Source of the DNA: Poa pratensis
Lineage: Eukaryota; Streptophyta; Magnoliopsida; Poales; Poaceae
Direction: 5' to 3'
Length of the DNA: 64,000 bases
NCBI GenBank assembly: GCA_947311845.1
Contig: CAMZMU010000117.1
Coordinates: forward strand, 72,945,444 to 73,009,443
The position numbers and the translations under genes are program-made. The notes below the pieces were generated by a model. It searched no databases, had not been told where the DNA came from, and saw nothing but the letters and a program-made list of their open reading frames with translations. Below, one piece after another: positions 1 to 11,776 of the stretch (positions within the stretch are counted from its first letter, which is position 1; each line of letters opens with the position of its first letter).

Positions 1-733
1 GTTAACTTCTTGCCATTTTCCCTATAATTAGGTAATCAAGCAAAAGGATGGAGTTATGTGATTCCCGGAGGCCGGAGCGGATATAAATTGATTATGGTTC
101 AGGTACACCTTGATCAGTACTGAATATTCAGTTACTTCAGTCGCTTCAATGGCTTTAGCATGTTCATGCCTCTTCTTTAAGGGACTATTTTTATCCTTCA
201 AAATTTGGTGCAATTTTACTTCATTTGTTACGATGTGTTATATGCAAGTTGCAAGAATTTATGATTGTTTGATATTATTAATCTTGATGTAACTTTAAAT
301 TAATTATAGTTGCTACATAGTCATAACTTTAATGTTTATTCTTTGTTTGATGTTGCATATCAGAATTGGAGAAGGAAGAACCAATATACATGAGCAAGAT
401 TAACATCATTTTTCTACTGTTATGAAGACATCCATTTCACATCCTTCTCAACAGTCGCTCTTCAAAAGGTAAATCTTGCTTGCCTATTGTTTCAGATATT
501 TTGAGCAGTATTTGAGGTTCTTTAAGGATTAATGCAAAATATCTCCGGTGCCTGTTATCATTGTATATGGTAAAAAAATGGCATTGTTGTTAAAAGCTTG
601 AATCACATATGTGCTGCAGTTAAGGGCATTCCTCTTTGGAATAAACTACATATGCAAGATTAGTTCAACGGAGACTGTTCTTTAGGGTAGTCAAAGAACC
701 TGCGTATTGTAATATTAACACACACTGTTAAAA
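1..733. other. AT-rich sequence without a recognised gene
   Basis: No frame longer than about 60 codons is open and none resembles a known protein. A splice-donor-like CAAAAG/GTAAAT occurs near 469-475, so this could be intron or non-coding transcript sequence, but nothing in the window ties it to a gene. Confidence 0.4.
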
Positions 734-751
734 TGTAATAATATGATTTCT

Positions 752-1767
752 TTTTTTTGAACGAGAGGAGTACAATCTGCGTACATCAAAGGATACAAAC
801 ATGAAGAACAGACGCAAAAACGTACAAGAAGCACTTAGCTAAAAGCACTACAGCAGCACGGAGCTGCTGAACCACCAGGGCTGCTCCTCGTCGACGAACG
901 CCGGAGAAGAACAGATCAAACCTCCAGCCAACTGGATGAGGGAGGACCTCCAACGCTGTAGACGACCGCATGATCCACTCGCCGCAAGCGATGAGATCTC
1001 GACGATGAACATGCACGGCCCAGCCACCCCCGCGTCCAGCTCCAGCACCACCGGCCGCCGGGGCAGCCAAGCCATGCCAGAAGCACCACCACCGCGCCCT
1101 CCAACCCAGCGCCCAAGCCAAGCACCACGCCTCTCCACTCCAGAGCTTCACCACCAGGGGACTCCTCCCCTCGCCTCCACGGCCGGCCGGAGGAGCCACG
1201 AAGAAGCAGAGCACCAGAACCACCCGAAGCAAGCACGCCGCCACTGCAGCTCCACCCCTCGCCACCACGGCCGGCCAGGGGAGCCAGAGGCGCACGCCAG
1301 CAGAACTTGCTCCAGAGCCACCCCCAGGAACTCCACGATGAGGCCGGAGCTGGCCACACCGCCGCGGAGCCGGAGCCAGGGGACAAAACACCAAGCCGAG
1401 GTCGTCACCTCCGCCGCCACGACCTCGACCAGGACACCAAAAGCCTGCAGATCCGCAGATCGGCAGGCACCAACCACCAGATGCCCACCGCCGCCGCCAC
1501 AGAAGACGTCGCCGGGATGGGGAAGAGGCGCCTGAACCTTTATTCCACCGCGACCCCGCCCCCACCACCTCGGCGGCGCCGTCGGAAACAGAGACCCTAC
1601 CTACCCTATCTACATAGCACGGCAGAGATCCGGGGTTCCCCCACCCTCCCGCCGCCGGAGCGGCCGGCGGAGGGCGAAGGAACCCGCGGCTCGCCGGCGA
1701 GCAAGGAGGAGGAACCAAGTTTCGCCTCTCTCTACTGTTTACGGGAGAGGGGAACGAGAGGAGCTAT
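752..1767 (-). mobile_element. GC-rich non-LTR retroposon, copy A
   Basis: A 1.0-kb GC-rich block interrupts AT-rich sequence. It is bounded by an 18-bp direct repeat (734-751 and 1768-1785) and has a poly(T) run at 752-759, which is a poly(A) tail on the minus strand. Long target duplications plus an A-tail are the mark of target-primed reverse transcription. Its 5' part (about 1620-1740) carries a module also found in the copies at 44078 and 45841: GCTCCGGCGGCGGGAGG followed by GGGGAA and CGGATC. A CTCGCC-n-CCACGGCCGGCC motif occurs twice inside (about 1170 and 1260), as in the second copy. Long frames occur on both strands (for example 310 codons, minus), but they are Gly/Arg/Pro-rich and match no protein I know. 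Probably a non-autonomous, LINE-mobilised element. Confidence 0.8.
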
Positions 1768-1785
1768 TGTAATAATATGATTTCT

Positions 1786-3969
1786 ACTCCCCCAGCTACT
1801 AAAATGTGCAAATGCATTCGATGGCTAATGAAAGAATCATTGTTTTTTTAAACACAACCTAATGATTCAGGGATTTGGCTGCTCATTAGTGAACTTTGTA
1901 CCATTAATTGTGCATTTGCATCTAGGGTATGCTATAAATTGTATTCCATTAACTTTGTGTTTTGCAAATGGATTTCAGGTTTACTTAATTGAATAACTTA
2001 ATGTCTTCCGTGATGAAGTATTACTTTGAAGCCACACGAGGTAGGGCATTTGCTGGATCTTGCCGTCTCAGCGCAGCTCTGGCTCCACCCGGGACCTTGC
2101 CACACTTGGACCTCTTGGAGGTAGCCACACTCCTCTCTTCCTCATGTTTCCTCCTCACTCTCCTCTTACTATGTTTTTATGTAGTTCCCACAAATCCTCA
2201 TTTGTGTTTGTTTAGATGCTATTTAATATATGCTTACAAGGTGTTTGACAATAATCTAACGAGGATGCATGAGAGCATTAATCCATGTAATGTTTGTGCT
2301 ATGTTGATATTTAATATTTCCCCTCTATTTTTGTAATTTTATAATATGAACGATAGCAGGTTTGTTTGCAATTGGTTCATTTTTCTGCTTCTATATACAT
2401 TTTGAGTTTCTCACTATATTCTGCATCTCCATTTTAAATTTCTCAAAGAGATATGTTTCTGTGATGCACACGTTTGGATTACACATGAATTGCTCTTCGT
2501 TGGCTTATGTTTGTGCGTTTGTCTTGCAGGTAGATCTTGCATTTAGTAAAGGCCACATCGTTGGCTTATGTTTGATGTGTGCCCTGCCATGCTCTTCCTG
2601 CAGCTTGCGGTGGGTTTTCTCGATTCAGGTTCATTACTTCCTCTGCACTATGTTTATTATATTCTGTGTGGGTGGATGGTTGTCTCTGCATGACAGATGC
2701 TTCCTTGCAGGGAGCTTCTTGGTTATTTCTTTCTTGTGCACGTCACCTGTCTCAGTCTGAAGTAGTTATCTTCCTTTTATCTGCTTGTGTACATGCTCCT
2801 GCCTGGTGGTTTGCTATTACATGCATTTGATTTTTTTTGAAGTTTAATGCGTTTGAATTACCTATTATGTACTGAGCAGATGTTACATGCTTGATGTATC
2901 TACCTGATTCGTTGTACATATTGTATACTGATGTTTGCAATGGTTTTTTTTAATATTGTTTAGTGATGTTTGTAACTATATTTTTGTGTGGCTTGCAAGC
3001 TTCCGGATGTTGAGTGAAATAACCTCATATCAATTGTGTGTAGATAGCTCCTAATTAATAAGTAAGTCCTAGCTGATAATTTGATACCGTTCAGTCTGAA
3101 TTGTTCCTGGAAGAGTAAAACAATAACCTTATACAGTGGACTAAAATTTTAGTGTTGGACATGTGTTTCTTATTAGTGGCCAAATTATTAGGTTAACTCA
3201 AATTATAATTCTTCCTACATTGATTCATGTATTATAAGCAGAATAATGTAGAATCTAAATGTTCTTAAATCCCTTCTGGTTTCATGGCTTCTGAAACATT
3301 TGGCCAAACACCATAAATTTGACCTGAAGATGTACATTCCTCTTGATGTTGAATTTTGTGAAATTTCAGCTGTAGTAGTTTTTACCATTTATGCAAGGAT
3401 CTGACTACTTCCAGTGGCGAACATATGTGAGGCATGAATTCCATGGTAAGTCCATATCATCTTTGCTCTATCTTATTGTCAGTTTCTTTGTTCCATTTGG
3501 AACTGACAATGGGGTCTGGTTTTTGCAGCTTGCATATATTCTTAATCAGGGAATATTGGTTCATATATGAAATTGAGAGCAATTTTTTGAACGGCTCAAA
3601 GAAAATAGAAGAGCAAGGAGAATACGGATTTTGATAGTTCTCGCCTTCTCCGTGTAATCCAGAACAAGCGGTGAGGATTTTCGGCACATCATGAGTCATT
3701 TCTACTTTTCTTATTATTCATGGTAATAGCACTTGTGTTGATTTAATTTTGGTTAATCTGAGATGCTCTTTTTCTTGATTATGCAATTTATGATCTGCTT
3801 TGGTAATAGCATAACAGTTGGTGTATTACTGATGACAAATCATCATGGTCTACACTTTTGTTCCGTGCTGCTCTTCTGTCTAACAGGGAATGACAGTTTT
3901 GTACATGCTTTCATTCATCACATGTTTGCTTCCCTTTTTGTATTGTCCATAATATCATCATATGTGTTA
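1786..3969. other. Intron-like AT-rich DNA, possibly Helitron-carried gene fragments
   Basis: T-rich sequence with scattered splice-like signals (for example TTGCAG/GTAGATC near 2525 and TTCAG/GTTCATT near 2629) but no continuous protein frame. It may belong to the Helitron whose 3' end is at 8637, because Helitrons often carry exon-intron fragments of host genes, but no source gene is recognisable. Nothing firmer can be said. Confidence 0.3.
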
Positions 3970-4225
3970 CTCCCTCCATCCCAAAATACAAGGCGCCCTT
4001 TAATTTCGCTGGTCAACGATGTATAACTTTGACCATAATTTGTACTTATAATATTACCTCAAATTTAGTATCAAAACATATGAAATGAAAGATATTCGCA
4101 AGACGAATCAAACGGTACCATTTATACATTCTCGATCTACATAATTTATCATATATTAATGGTCAAAGTTGAGCATCGAAGACCAGCATAAAAATAGCGC
4201 GCCTTATATTTTGAAACGGAGGGAG
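3970..4225. mobile_element. Stowaway MITE
   Basis: A 256-bp element flanked by TA on both sides (3968-3969 and 4226-4227). It begins CTCCCTCCATCCCAAAATA and ends in the inverted complement, TATTTTGAAACGGAGGGAG. Inner inverted repeats around TTTGACC/GGTCAAA are also visible. This is the classic Tc1/mariner-type Stowaway layout common in grass genic DNA. It has no coding capacity. Confidence 0.92.
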
Positions 4226-5249
4226 TACTTTTTTATAGGCCAAAGATATTCCCAAATCTTATAGACGAACCTCTAAGCAGTAAGCTTAGGTTAATTTATA
4301 ATACAACGGTGGTGGTCACAAGTTTACACGTACTACTGCATTTGTTGGCTAACTAATTGGCTCATGTTAAATAAGCGGTTCTTCTAATAGCATTCTCAAA
4401 CTAACAATGAAGTACTTCTAATAGTAGCACTGATTTGTGCGGGTTGCACTCATTATGTGAATTGATTTTTTTCTCTAAAGCACTTGCTGCACCAGTCCCA
4501 TGTCCTAATCAAATAGGTTATGCGCTTTTAGAGATTAGGATGCTCTCTAAAATTGAGGTAAACCCCTGAAGTCGGTCAACAACTTTATAACGCATGCCTA
4601 TGATCTGGCTGTAGTTTTTCATCACTTGATTATTTTACTTTCCTTGTGTCCCAGCTTTTAGCATATTCTAAATCCATGGTTGGTTTACTCTTTTAGATTT
4701 TCTCATTTGGTTTCTTCTTTTTGGAGATCTTTCTTTGTTTTTGATTTCTTCTCCTTCGTTTTCCTGCTATTTTTGTTCAACTGTACTTTGTTTTGGTTTG
4801 CTTTAAATTCTACTTTTGGTTCATGTTGTTGGGTTTGGTGCATTCCCTCTTCGCCTCTGTTTAGTCTTTTTGCCTACTTTTCTTTTTATTTGTTTTATTT
4901 TGGTTATTAAGATTAGTTCATCTTCGCTTTCCTTCTTTTTATTTATATATTTGTCTCTGTTGCTTAGTCAACCGATAGACAGTTACTTGAACACCAACAT
5001 TATGAGGTATAGAATTTGGTTACACATGTAAATTGGCTTATGTGTTGTGATATGGTGTACTTTTAGGAATGATTTAATGGCCTGTTGGTCTTTCTGATCT
5101 ATAGTTGCTCTTTGTTGCTTCTTTATTTTACTAGCCCATGGTGGAAATTAATACTGAGTAGTGCCTACATCCACATGGAATTGTTTCTTCTGGTTTGCCC
5201 ATATGGGATAATCTGAACATTATATCTTTTTGGTTCCATTTTCTTATGG

Positions 5250-5512
5250 AAACAAAATAGTGCTGTTGTGATTATCCTGATGGTTATTCTTCGGTTCTAG
5301 ATGTGTCTATCTGTCCTTGCGGGTCACGGGACTACCTTTTAGATGCTTCATGCTAATTAGGATTGCTAGCTTTGTGGTTCAGTTAATTATGAAAACAAAA
5401 TAGCTTTGTTGTGATTTTCCTGACAGGTTATTCATCTGCTCTAGCTGTGTGTCTATCTGTCCTTGCAGGTCATGGGACTAGCTTTTAGATGCTTTATATG
5501 AATTAGGATTGC
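5250..5512. repeat. Diverged tandem duplication, unit about 140 bp
   Basis: The segment beginning GAAACAAAATAG at about 5250 and ending ATTAGGATTGCTAG at about 5370 recurs at about 5392-5512. Shared blocks include TGTGTCTATCTGTCCTTGC and TTTTAGATGCTT. The copies differ at many positions, so the duplication is old. Confidence 0.75.
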
Positions 5513-7024
5513 TAGATTTTTACTTATCTCACCGTGTTAATTGTTACATTGCTACGTTTATTTTCTTAATATGGGTCATAGAATCACCTTTGCTTTTGTT
5601 TCTTCCAGTTGTGTTGCTATTGTGAGCCAGCGTGCTACGTTTGTCTTTCCGTAAAGTATAAAACTCTCTCCGCTCTGTATTTCCTTATTGTTGGGTTTGT
5701 GCCGAACACAAATGAGCATTGGCTCAGGAATATTGATGGTGATGTCCATCTCCAGTTGCTCAATAAAGAAAGAGGCATAGTTACAGTTACATGGCCGAGT
5801 ATTTTTTAATTGAGCTAGCCAAGTAACTAGAATTTATACCGGTTGGGATTGTTACACCGAGCAGGCCATTTAGCTCTCAGAATTGCATAGTAGTCATGCA
5901 AGCAATGTTGTCAATACCCTGCATACATACCGACGTACCCTGTATATTTTTTCGATTCACAACTAAACAATGTCATGGCCTCTCCATTTTTTGCTTCATG
6001 ACCTTTACGACACCCACATCCATTTTGATGGCTTATTTTCCTGTATGAGCCTAATATTGCTAATTGTTCTTTATTTCCAGGGCATGGATGGCCTGATATC
6101 ATGCTGTCACAAATTTTGGGATTTAGTACAAGCATCTGTGAAGGATGGTGCATGAGGATTCCATTCCACATAGATGTAACCAGAGGTAAATACACTACGA
6201 TATTTCTGCAACTTATTGAGATGCATATGTAATACGTGGAGTGAGTGCTTATCTGAACATCAGTACAGTGCAGGTTGTATCACTATGATCCATTGTTACC
6301 AAATATATATCGTTTGGCATATGGAGCCTTCTCTGATTTTACAGGAAGACCTTTTGTTTATCCGATGTAAGTTTATTTAGTTCTTTTTTTCCATTCCAGT
6401 TTATGCTATGTAGTCTCCCATGTTGGTTTAATTTTCCAGCTTCCAGAGTCACATGGTATGCTATGTAGTCTCCAATATTGGTTTTAATTCCATTTCCTTC
6501 AAAATCCGACTTTCATTGAGCAACTAAGACATGGCTTCGTCAATAAGGACACCAGATGATGGCACTACACTCACCTCTTGCTGTGTTTATCTCGACTGAA
6601 TTTCCTTTTTAAAACCAAATAAACCAACAAGTGTCTCAATGAATGTGCGATGCGGATGTGAATTTCGTCTATATCACTATTCTGATGTGTCTGATCTGAT
6701 CACATATCCCAAATTGTTTTTCTAATATTTATTAGTAGTTCTCTAATGTATAGTTTCTCTAAGAAAAAACTAAAATTACAAGTGTTGCCGAAATATATAT
6801 AACAGAGACTAGGTGAGGGTCAGTACCTATCTGGACAGATCCTTGAAATATGAATAATATATCTGAATACTCAAGCCATATTCTTATTGCACATGTGAGC
6901 TCACTAAGAAGGTAGTATTATGGCATGAGACCTGCGTGCCTGATTTTGACTCGCTGCTCGACAGAAGTTTGCCTGCTCCGTGTAAGACCTGATGATAGGT
7001 TTTGTTGAGTTCATCAATGAAACC

Positions 7025-7062
7025 GGGGATATAGATCCCTGTTGGGGATATAGATCCCTGTT
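7025..7062. repeat. Two perfect 19-bp tandem copies
   Basis: The unit GGGGATATAGATCCCTGTT occurs twice head to tail. Each unit has short self-complementary ends (GGGAT/ATCCC). Probably a replication-slippage duplication. Confidence 0.9.
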
Positions 7063-8606
7063 GCTCTATAAAGTAGAATGGTGGATCCGTTAGCTTTGCA
7101 AAAACCATGATGATTATCTGTTTGAGTTGTGCAATATTAAATTAAGTAATAAATGGATGAAACTATGATGCCATTTCTTGCTGGACTGTTTGTAACTACT
7201 TTGTACTATTGTTGGAACCTTCAGATTTTTCATGAAGAAGGTGTTCATAGATGTACATGCCATTGAATGTATTTGTCCAGTTTTCTTAGCATTCATCTTT
7301 TTTTATTCCTATTTTTCATCATGTGTGAACTATCTGTTTGTCCCCTCCTATTAAAATACTACCCACTTTCTGGATTTTCAGTTACATATTGCTTCTATGT
7401 GGTCAGCTACTATTATCTCCGAACCATATATTTGTGCCTATATGTAATATATTTCCATACTCCCATCGCTTATATGTGATATATTACTTTTGCCATTTGG
7501 GATTGCTTCGCAGGCTGGGATACTTTCATGGGCGATATATTCGAGCATGGCGAACAGATCAGAAGATCATTTGAGGCAGCCTATCGGAGAGAGACCAATC
7601 TCGAATGCAATCTTGACTGTCCTTATTGAAGTAGATAAGGCTGCCTGTGACCTTCAGCGATTTACCACAAGTAACTAAGGACATTCTACAAAAGTCGAAC
7701 TCAGACTCCATTCGGCTGTAGTCTTGAATCATGCCATGATGCAAATAGTGCACTTGGTGATGAGCTGATAGACTCCATGGTCTTGGTTTCAGACACAACA
7801 GCTCTGGTCTTTGCGTTCCTGCAAGCACCTATATTTTGCTCTATGCATTGGTTGGTTGCCTTACCTGCATATTGCTTTGCATAAGTTAATAGTAAAAGCC
7901 AGTAAATTCTACCCTTACTGTTTATAGCCTTATGTGTGTAACTCTAACCACGCTTATCTGACTATCTACACCAGAAAACTTATGTATGTAAAACCTAATT
8001 TATGGATCTATGTTATGTTTCAGTCTGGAGCTTGTCAGTAGCTGATCATATTCTCATGTTTCGTCTACTTTTTACATGCCAACTCACTTTTGCTTGACCG
8101 CCTTTTCTTCTAATGTAAAACTTGCTAAACTACTGTCGATACAAATTCATTTGTTTACAAGATCCATAGCCCCGTGGGTTATCAGATACAAGAAAAGTGA
8201 TATCATCAGTTACAGTTGATTCTCGACACCAAGGTTGTTGGGTCTAAAAAAACTATATTTATGATGATTAACATAGTTTTACCAACTGATTAGCACTATG
8301 AAATGTGGGTGGCGAGCGCCTATTTATCTTGACCTATCTATCTCAAAGACTCTAATGGGTGTAAAATTGATGTATGAAAGATATTGAACTTTGCTCTTAT
8401 AAATTGTAATGCCACTAATATATAGAATATCATGTCATAGTAAGAATGTTTGTCATAATGTTTTGCAAATCGAAAATTAGTGTCAAAATGCCTTACCTAC
8501 TTATCCTGTAGTCTTATTCGTGTAAACTAAATCCAGTGCTAGCTGCAAGTAATGTTCTATATTAATACTATTTATCATAGCGTTTTGCACACTGTCATCG
8601 ACGGGT

Positions 8607-8637
8607 GGCGCGCGGCAAGCCGCGCCTGGGGATCTAG
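8607..8637 (+). mobile_element. Helitron 3' terminus (plus-strand element)
   Basis: A GC-rich hairpin at 8607-8626 (left arm GGCG..CGGC, right arm GCCGCGCC, AA loop, with a two-base bulge) is followed seven bases later by CTAG at 8634-8637 and then a T. Hairpin, short spacer, CTRR and a flanking host T is the standard Helitron 3' end. The body should lie to the left. I could not fix its 5' TC end, so the extent is unknown; much of 1786-8606 may belong to it. The end is 18 bp from the stop codon of the dynamin-like gene. Confidence 0.6.
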
Positions 8638-8655
8638 TTGTTAGGGGCGGCAAGA

Positions 8656-10655
8656 CTACACTTCCCCTGCCGTGCTAATCCTGTCCATGATGTCAGCCAC
8701 GGCCTCCTTGGATTGCTGAAGTAATACGATGCTCTTCTTGAGGCGCTGGCGCTTGCTGCCGGTGCCGGGCGACGGCGCAAGCATCCGCTCCACCCCAGCC
8801 ATCTTGTTCCCCAGGAGCTCGTCGGAGAGCGCCACCTCGAGGTCGTTCTCGGCCAGACGCTTCACGCCGAGCAGGACGTGCAGCGCCAGCCCATCGATGA
8901 GCCGGAGCACGATGCTCCTCCAGTAGGCGGCCAGGCGAGCACGCATGTCGAACGCCTGCCCGGCCAGGTCGTCGTGGCTCCTCAGATGCGCCACCTCCAC
9001 CTTCCCAAAGCCCTTCAGCGTCAGGGCAGTGTGCTTCGAGCGATCCTTCACAGCCTCCATGAACTTGCCGTGGCCTTCCATGAGCTCGGACCATGTCTTG
9101 GAGTAGTCTGGGTTCGCTGTGTAATCGGCCACAAGCTCCATCTCGATCAGCTCCCTGACGTGCCGCGTCGACTGCGCTCGCGCCTTGTTCATCAGGGTCT
9201 GCACTGCTCGGCGGCACGACGGCTGCACCTGTGGAAAGTCCTCCGAGTGGTGCAGCAGTATCTTTAACGTCAGGTCCTCGACGTAGTCCCAGACCTGGCG
9301 GACGAGGTCGTGCGGCATCTGCACTACGGTCTCGACCTTTTTCTTCAGCATGACGAGGAACGCCGACCTTGGGAGGAAGTCGGGGAGCTTGATGCCCTTG
9401 GTCTCCTCCAGGACGTGCACCTCCTCCATCAGGAACAGGTCGTTGCCGCGCTGCGGGCACTCCGCCGGCAGCTTCTTCGCGTACCCGTTCAGCATCTCGG
9501 CGATACGCGCCGTGCCGTGGAAGTCAGGAAGTGGCGGTCGTCGGGGTACTCGTCGAACTCGCCCCTGACGAGTATCTTCTCCAGGGACGTGCACGCACGC
9601 TTGACGATGTGGAAGAAGGCGCGCACCGCGTCTGCGACGCTGTTGAGATCCGGTGGCATCTGCTCGAGCTCGGCGCTGCTGCGGCTGAGGCGGTCGTTGA
9701 TCTGCCTGACGATGTCGGGGAGGCACTTGGCGATGATGGCCGCCTGGATCTGCATGAGCCGCTGCGCCAACACGGGGATGCCTACCATCGACTTGTCGAT
9801 CTTTGACAGGAGCGGGTGATGCTTGAACAGCCGCTCCTCCTCGCCGCGGACCTGGTCGTATGTCTCATCGCCGACGCGGTTGCGGACGCAGACGTACCCG
9901 AGGCCGATGTTGACGTCGTCCATGGTGACTTTGTCGAGCAGGCCCTCGGGAGCCCTGTCGGACTTGGTGACGACGGCAAGCGTGCGCTCGCCGTTGCGGT
10001 CCACCTGCTGCGACATCCGGATCGACTCGCACGTCGGGAAGTCGACGGTGGCAGAGAGCACGTTCAAGATGATACTCTCCTTGGGCGTGATGTACTCCTT
10101 GATAATTCTGGAGACCTGGTCGTAGATGTCGTCGGGCTGGCCCTTGACGGGCACGCGCGTGATGCCGGGGAGGTCGACGAGGGTGAGGTCCGGCACCCCG
10201 TGCTTCCGCACGAGGAGGGTGATGGGGGCGTCAGAGATGCCCTTGCCGGACCCGGCGATCTCCGCGGTGGCTTCGTCGATCGCGTCAGCGACCTTGGCCT
10301 CCGAGGAGGCGACGACGCGGCCGGCGCCGTACTCGAGCTGCAGCACGGGCTCCGAGCCCTCGGTCGAAGGGTCGTCCTTGAGCCGCATGACGAGCGGCAC
10401 GCGGGTGCAGATGCCCTGGCCACGCGGGAGGCTGATGCCGGCCAGGGACTCCAGCACGCTAGACTTGCCGCTGGACTGGTCGCCGACGACGACGATGGTC
10501 GGAAGCTGGATGCCCTCCTGCGTGACCTTGAGGTGGCGCAGACGGTCCACGGCGTCCAGGAGCGGACGTATCTGCTCGTTGTAGGATTGGGCGATGGCGC
10601 TCCCTGCGACGTCATCGTGCGCCGTTTTGAGCCTCTTGGCCTTCGGCTTGGCCAT
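8656..10655 (-). pseudogene. Dynamin-related GTPase (DRP4/Mx type), frameshifted
   Basis: Intronless. The protein family binds GTP and polymerises on membranes; the plant DRP4 branch resembles Mx proteins and lacks PH and proline-rich domains. The first part (about 377 codons from the ATG at 10655) holds the full GTPase core: P-loop GDQSSGKS at about residue 58, switch threonine in ICTRVP at about 84, DLPGI, then TKSD. After an 8-bp insertion at 9523-9530 the stalk and GTPase effector regions continue in another frame to the stop at 8656-8658. Without the extra 8 bases the frame would be 664 codons including the stop, normal for the family. The upstream in-frame start at 10679 is TTG, so I use the ATG at 10655. 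As written, the product would lose its stalk and GED, hence pseudogene or sequence error. Confidence 0.85.
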
Positions 10656-10739
10656 GATGGAGCTGCTGGAGAAAAGCAAACGAGAGAGATGGAATAGATG
10701 TGTTTGCGCTCAGCAACCAAAGGCCGGCGGCTTAGCCTC

Positions 10740-10750
10740 GTATATATAGA
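10740..10750 (-). promoter_or_regulatory. TATA box of the dynamin-like gene
   Basis: On the minus strand the sequence reads CTATATATA about 90 bp before the ATG at 10655. No competing start lies between them, so this is a credible core promoter for the single-exon gene. Confidence 0.6.
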
Positions 10751-10755
10751 AGGGT

Positions 10756-11090
10756 TCGGTACAGATTACAGCAACTGAATCAAATCAGATCAGCCTAGTT
10801 AATACCGTATCAATCTAAGATCAATCTAATCGTTAGCAAGCTATGTCAGATCTTGTTCGAGGAGGCGAAGCGGCCGGCGGCGGTAAACAGTCGCAGCTCC
10901 GAAGAAAGGGGGAAGTCTCGCGCTCATCTCGGCTTACCAAATTGATTGGAGAACGCCGCGAATTAATGAATGGATTATAAATTGTGGACGCCTGTTCAGT
11001 CGTTTCATACACACAATTCAATGTTGGATTCTGTTCAAAGTACCCCTGATTCAATGTTTGATCACCTGGAAATCTAGTAGTATTTTATAA
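10756..11090. other. Upstream region of the dynamin-like gene
   Basis: Moderately AT-rich with a short GC-rich patch near 10860-10890. No open frame of note and no recognised element other than the MITE that starts at 11091. Presumed proximal promoter. Confidence 0.4.
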
Positions 11091-11612
11091 GACTAGTCAC
11101 AATGTGAATAGCTTAGGTAGTACTCCCTCCGTTTTTATTTACTTCTCGTTTTGGATTTTTTTAAGTCAAACTTTTCAATGTTTGACTAAGTATATACGAA
11201 AAAATATCAACATATATAATATTAAATATATATGATATGAAAATATATCTTATGAGGATTCTAATGATATTAAAATTTTGATATAAATATTTTTCCTATA
11301 TATTTGGTCAAACTTCACAAAGTTTGAATTTGACTAAACCCAGAACGCAAAGTAATTATAAACCGAGGGAGTAACATCACACATCTCAAGACAATTTTCT
11401 TTATGTGACATGTAGTTAATGAGGAGAGATGTTTGGGGTAACTTAGCTAGTTACTGTAACATCACACTTATGAAGACAAGATGAATCTATATGATAATAA
11501 ATAAGGTCTTATATGACACCACATATATGTTACTCTCCACCGTGGAGGCGGTAACATAGGCTAGTAACATAAGCACGTTACTACTCTATGTTACTCCCCA
11601 TTGTGAGCAGAC
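11091..11612. mobile_element. MITE with a nested Stowaway
   Basis: The left end GACTAGTCACAATG and the right end CATTGTGAGCAGAC form imperfect inverted repeats of about 20 bp. The interior repeats GTAACATCACAC twice. A Stowaway (11123-11371) sits inside the left arm; removing it rejoins the arm at a single TA. I do not assign a superfamily because the flanking target duplication is unclear. Confidence 0.6.
11123..11371. mobile_element. Stowaway MITE nested in another MITE
   Basis: A 249-bp element between two TA dinucleotides. It begins CTCCCTCCGTTTTTATTTAC and ends TTATAAACCGAGGGAG. Inner arms share TTTGACT/AGTCAAA motifs. Typical grass Stowaway with no coding capacity. Confidence 0.92.
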
Positions 11613-11715
11613 TAAAATGGTTTCCTTCAACTGGATTTATAAGTGATTTGCTAGAGTTGTTCCGAGAATGTCCTATGTTTTTTCCAGATCCCTATAACTG
11701 CAATTCTCACTTCTG

Positions 11716-11776
11716 TTTTTTTTACGAAACATAGTACAAACACACAACCGCTCACATACACGCATTTACACTCACC
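11716..11776 (-). mobile_element. 3' tail fragment of a SINE-type retroposon
   Basis: On the minus strand this reads as a GGTGAGTGTAAATGCGTGTA-type tail ending in TTTCGTAAAAAA. It matches, with changes, the 3' end of the full SINE at 22903-23207 (GGTGAGTGTGTGCGCGTGTA ... TTTCGCAAAAAA). No head with pol III boxes is present, so it is a truncated copy, or a LINE sharing that tail. Confidence 0.5.

Larger units (their letters stand above)
4226..8606. other. AT-rich sequence without an intact gene
   Basis: Several short frames (for example 66 codons at 5609-5809 and 62 codons at 7490-7678) lie next to splice-like signals such as TTCGCAG/GCTGGG near 7512. None is recognisable and each ends quickly. 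The stretch contains a diverged 140-bp tandem duplication and a 19-bp perfect duplication (listed separately) and runs into a Helitron 3' end. Best read as decayed or captured gene fragments, or plain non-coding DNA. Confidence 0.35.

Noticed and set aside
786..1718. 310-codon minus-strand frame and opposing 199-codon plus frame
   Set aside because: Both lie inside GC-rich retroposon copy A, where high GC content removes stop codons in several frames at once. The composition is Gly/Arg/Pro-biased and no domain is recognisable.
10656..10679. Start of the dynamin-like protein at 10679
   Set aside because: The codon there is TTG, not ATG. The first in-frame ATG is at 10655.
8878..10697. Long plus-strand frames opposite the dynamin-like gene (for example 293 codons at 9816-10697)
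   Set aside because: Mirror frames of a GC-rich coding strand. The minus strand carries all GTPase motifs.
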